The notes below the pieces were generated by a model that had not been told where the DNA came from, searched no databases, and was given only the letters and a program-made list of their open reading frames with translations. From NCBI GenBank assembly GCA_963590435.1, contig CAVAPG010000035.1:1-16203 (forward strand): a DNA stretch of 16,203 nt. The letters are read 5' to 3'. The DNA is from F23-B02 sp963590435 (lineage in GTDB: Bacteria; Bacillota; Clostridia; Oscillospirales; Oscillospiraceae). The stretch's first letter is position 1. Each line of letters opens with the position of its first letter. Of the stretch, positions 14,647-16,203 are shown one piece after another. The position numbers were made by a program, and so were the translations under genes.

Positions 14647-14789
14647 CAGTGAAAATACACGGTGTAATTAATACAAAAACAATAACTATAACACAGCTGT
14701 TGAACTCATGAACAGTGTCTCGAATGGCAATTGCTTTTCCAAAAATGAAAAAAGTTCATGTATTATCGGCATTATAAAGCACAATAGAA

Positions 14790-14819
14790 ATCCCGGCGAA
14801 AAATCACTTTCGCCGGGAT
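14790..14819. terminator. Bidirectional terminator hairpin between ribF and the membrane-protein gene
   Basis: A perfect 12-bp inverted repeat (14790-14801 with 14808-14819; ATCCCGGCGAAA and its complement) has a 6-base loop AATCAC. An outer ATAGAA/TTCTAT pair can extend it past a 2-base bulge. T-rich sequence follows on each side: AATTCTATG on plus, TTCTATTGTG on minus. It lies about 145 bases beyond the ribF stop and 25 bases beyond the stop of the opposing gene. Confidence 0.8.
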
Positions 14820-14844
14820 AATTCTATGTATGGTTCTATTGCAA

Positions 14845-16203
14845 TCAAGCCTTAAGCAGCTTTGCAAAGAGCTTGGGTTTAATGTCTGCCTCGTCTGCAT
14901 TATCGGCAAAATAAAGCCTGCTGAACGCAATGGCAAGGACAAAATACTGCCCACTTGTAACGGTGAACAAAACATGCCCTGCAAGCGTCAGATATCCGAG
15001 TGTCATACCGAGTGCTATGAAAAATGCGAAACCGATGAGATCAGGCTTCTTTAAAAATGCTTTTATGAATTCAATTGCCGCCCAGATATAAATCCAAAGC
15101 ATTGCTGCGGCTCCGACGATGCCATAGTAAATGACAACCTCAAACAGATCCATCTCGATGATGTACTCAACAGAACTTCTGCCTATTCCAAACAGCCAGG
15201 TTATCGGCCCACCCCATTCAAAACGATGAACCTGCTGCTGAAGCTTTGTCGTGCGTCCACTGAGAACCGCAACCTCGATGCCTTCTTCCTCGGCAACTGA
15301 GGAGGGGGCATCAAAACTGACGGAAATGTCACCGTAGAGCCGGCTGAAGCTGACGATGCAGCCGAGAATGAGGAAAATTATGAGTATGACAAGTATGAGC
15401 CAAAGAAGCTTTGTGACGCGGCGGCTTCCGTTTTTTCGTATTGTTATAACTGCAAACAGAAGAATGAGAGCACATGTACCTATGGCAGCGATAAATGCCG
15501 TCTTTGAGCCTATGAGAAGAAGCGATACTGTTGCCATTGCCGGAGCAAGCACGGCTATAATTGATTTTTTCGAGAACAGATTATCTTTAAGATCAACAAA
15601 ACTCGCCACGGCAATAGGAAGCGTCACAGTTAATACCGCAGTTATGTCATTCCCCGAATAGAAATATCCTCTGCATCCGCGGTAACCCAACTGATCGGCG
15701 TATGTATAAAATCCGAGATGAAAAATATAAGGTATGAGAATACCGAGCGAACATACTATGCATGTATATCTGACGATGCCAAACAGCTTTTCTACAAAAA
15801 CAGTCTTGTCGTGACAAAGGCTTCTAAACAGAGAAATATATGCGAACATCATTGCGATGTTATAGCAATATTTTATAAAATATTTCACATCAGTACCGAG
15901 ACTGAGATTTGCTCTGGTTAAAAGCAGAACTCCGATTGATGCGCAGAAGGCGAGCCCCATTATGATCAAAGTTCCTACTGCAATCTTTTCGCGGCGCATG
16001 AGAATGTATATTCCGAACACGGCGAGCATGGCAAGCCGAATATAAAGTCCCGGAGTGCTTGAAAATTCAGCCTTTGCAACATCGAGCTCAGTTGCACCGA
16101 GAATTTCCTTTATATATAATCCCGTAAAAAAGTCAATAAGGGGATTTATGATAATATAAAGCACAAGCAATTTCTCAATTATGCTCTGCACGCGTGAATG
16201 TTT
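14845..16203 (-). CDS. O-antigen ligase/polymerase (Wzy/WaaL)-like polytopic membrane protein, probably 5'-truncated
   Basis: A multi-pass membrane protein (roughly 10 to 12 hydrophobic segments) resembling the O-antigen ligase/Wzy polymerase family, which joins or polymerises lipid-linked sugars at the outer face of the membrane. A large hydrophilic loop follows the segment LLWLILVILIIFLILG. It contains the family-like pattern SGRTTKLQQQV, then FGIGRSS, EMDLFEVVIYYGIVG and a later GHVLF. The mid-protein GSKTAFIAAIG fits the GSR/KSxxxxA motif of the family. A GTG at 16191 gives 448 residues, but no Shine-Dalgarno sequence precedes it and the frame stays open to the window edge, so the true start probably lies outside. 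A Gram-positive host suggests a capsule, teichoic-type or other surface glycan and not lipopolysaccharide. No glycosyltransferase neighbours are visible. The family call is by pattern; substrate unknown. Confidence 0.75.
   Translation of the reverse strand, partial: KHSRVQSIIEKLLVLYIIINPLIDFFTGLYIKEILGATELDVAKAEFSSTPGLYIRLAMLAVFGIYILMRREKIAVGTLIIMGLAFCASIGVLLLTRANLSLGTDVKYFIKYCYNIAMMFAYISLFRSLCHDKTVFVEKLFGIVRYTCIVCSLGILIPYIFHLGFYTYADQLGYRGCRGYFYSGNDITAVLTVTLPIAVASFVDLKDNLFSKKSIIAVLAPAMATVSLLLIGSKTAFIAAIGTCALILLFAVITIRKNGSRRVTKLLWLILVILIIFLILGCIVSFSRLYGDISVSFDAPSSVAEEEGIEVAVLSGRTTKLQQQVHRFEWGGPITWLFGIGRSSVEYIIEMDLFEVVIYYGIVGAAAMLWIYIWAAIEFIKAFLKKPDLIGFAFFIALGMTLGYLTLAGHVLFTVTSGQYFVLAIAFSRLYFADNADEADIKPKLFAKLLKA

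Noticed and set aside
14647..14789. The gap after ribF, checked for a small gene, RNA or a closer terminator.
   Set aside because: Only weak pairings such as CTGTT/AACAG (14697-14715) are seen, with no coding frame, T-tract or RNA signature.
1..16203. A search for defence systems, prophage, transposons, CRISPR arrays, tRNA or rRNA genes and large repeats.
   Set aside because: None was found; the gene content is housekeeping and base composition looks even across the window.

Overview
The window is a chromosomal segment from a Gram-positive, probably anaerobic member of the Clostridia (Firmicutes/Bacillota). This rests on the gene order rimP-nusA-rnpM-ylxQ-infB-rbfA-nrnA-truB-ribF, which is characteristic of Firmicutes. 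It is supported by strong AGGAGG-type ribosome binding sites, a short NusA ending after its KH domains, a VanY-type peptidase, and a large Fe-S/flavin oxidoreductase of a kind common in anaerobes. Order or genus cannot be fixed from the sequence. No tRNA, rRNA, CRISPR array, insertion sequence or phage gene is visible; this is ordinary housekeeping chromosome.

Layout. (1) 1-1038, minus strand: a 3'-truncated FtsW/RodA/SpoVE-family glycosyltransferase gene with no ATG, GTG or TTG near its expected N-terminus. (2) 1095-1144: back-to-back promoters with overlapping -35 elements, serving that gene and tsaE-tsaB. (3) 1182-2284: tsaE and tsaB, two parts of the t6A tRNA-modification machinery. (4) 2356-2985: upp, uracil salvage. 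(5) 3079-5778, minus strand: an 899-residue GltD-like flavoprotein with several Fe-S cluster motifs, converging on upp across a 12-bp hairpin. (6) 6043-6834: a membrane-anchored or secreted VanY-type D,D-carboxypeptidase. (7) 6859-14646: the rimP-to-ribF operon. Its leader holds a promoter, an 8-bp tandem repeat and an intrinsic terminator, and most genes overlap by 1 to 4 bases. (8) 14790-14819: a second 12-bp hairpin between convergent genes. (9) 14845-16203, minus strand: an O-antigen-ligase/polymerase-like membrane protein, probably running past the right edge.

How the genes fit together. The long operon couples transcription (NusA), RNase P modulation (RnpM), translation initiation (IF-2), 30S maturation (RimP, RbfA), turnover of very short RNA (NrnA), tRNA pseudouridylation (TruB) and flavin cofactor synthesis (RibF). 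RibF and the FAD-dependent oxidoreductase are related only through the cofactor; nothing in the sequence links them directly. The FtsW-family protein, the VanY peptidase and the Wzy-like protein are three separate envelope genes and not one cluster.

No previously undescribed system stands out. The points most worth a second look are the missing canonical start codon of the FtsW-family gene, the rimP leader, the cysteine-rich N-terminal module of the 899-residue oxidoreductase, and an inverted repeat lying over its promoter.
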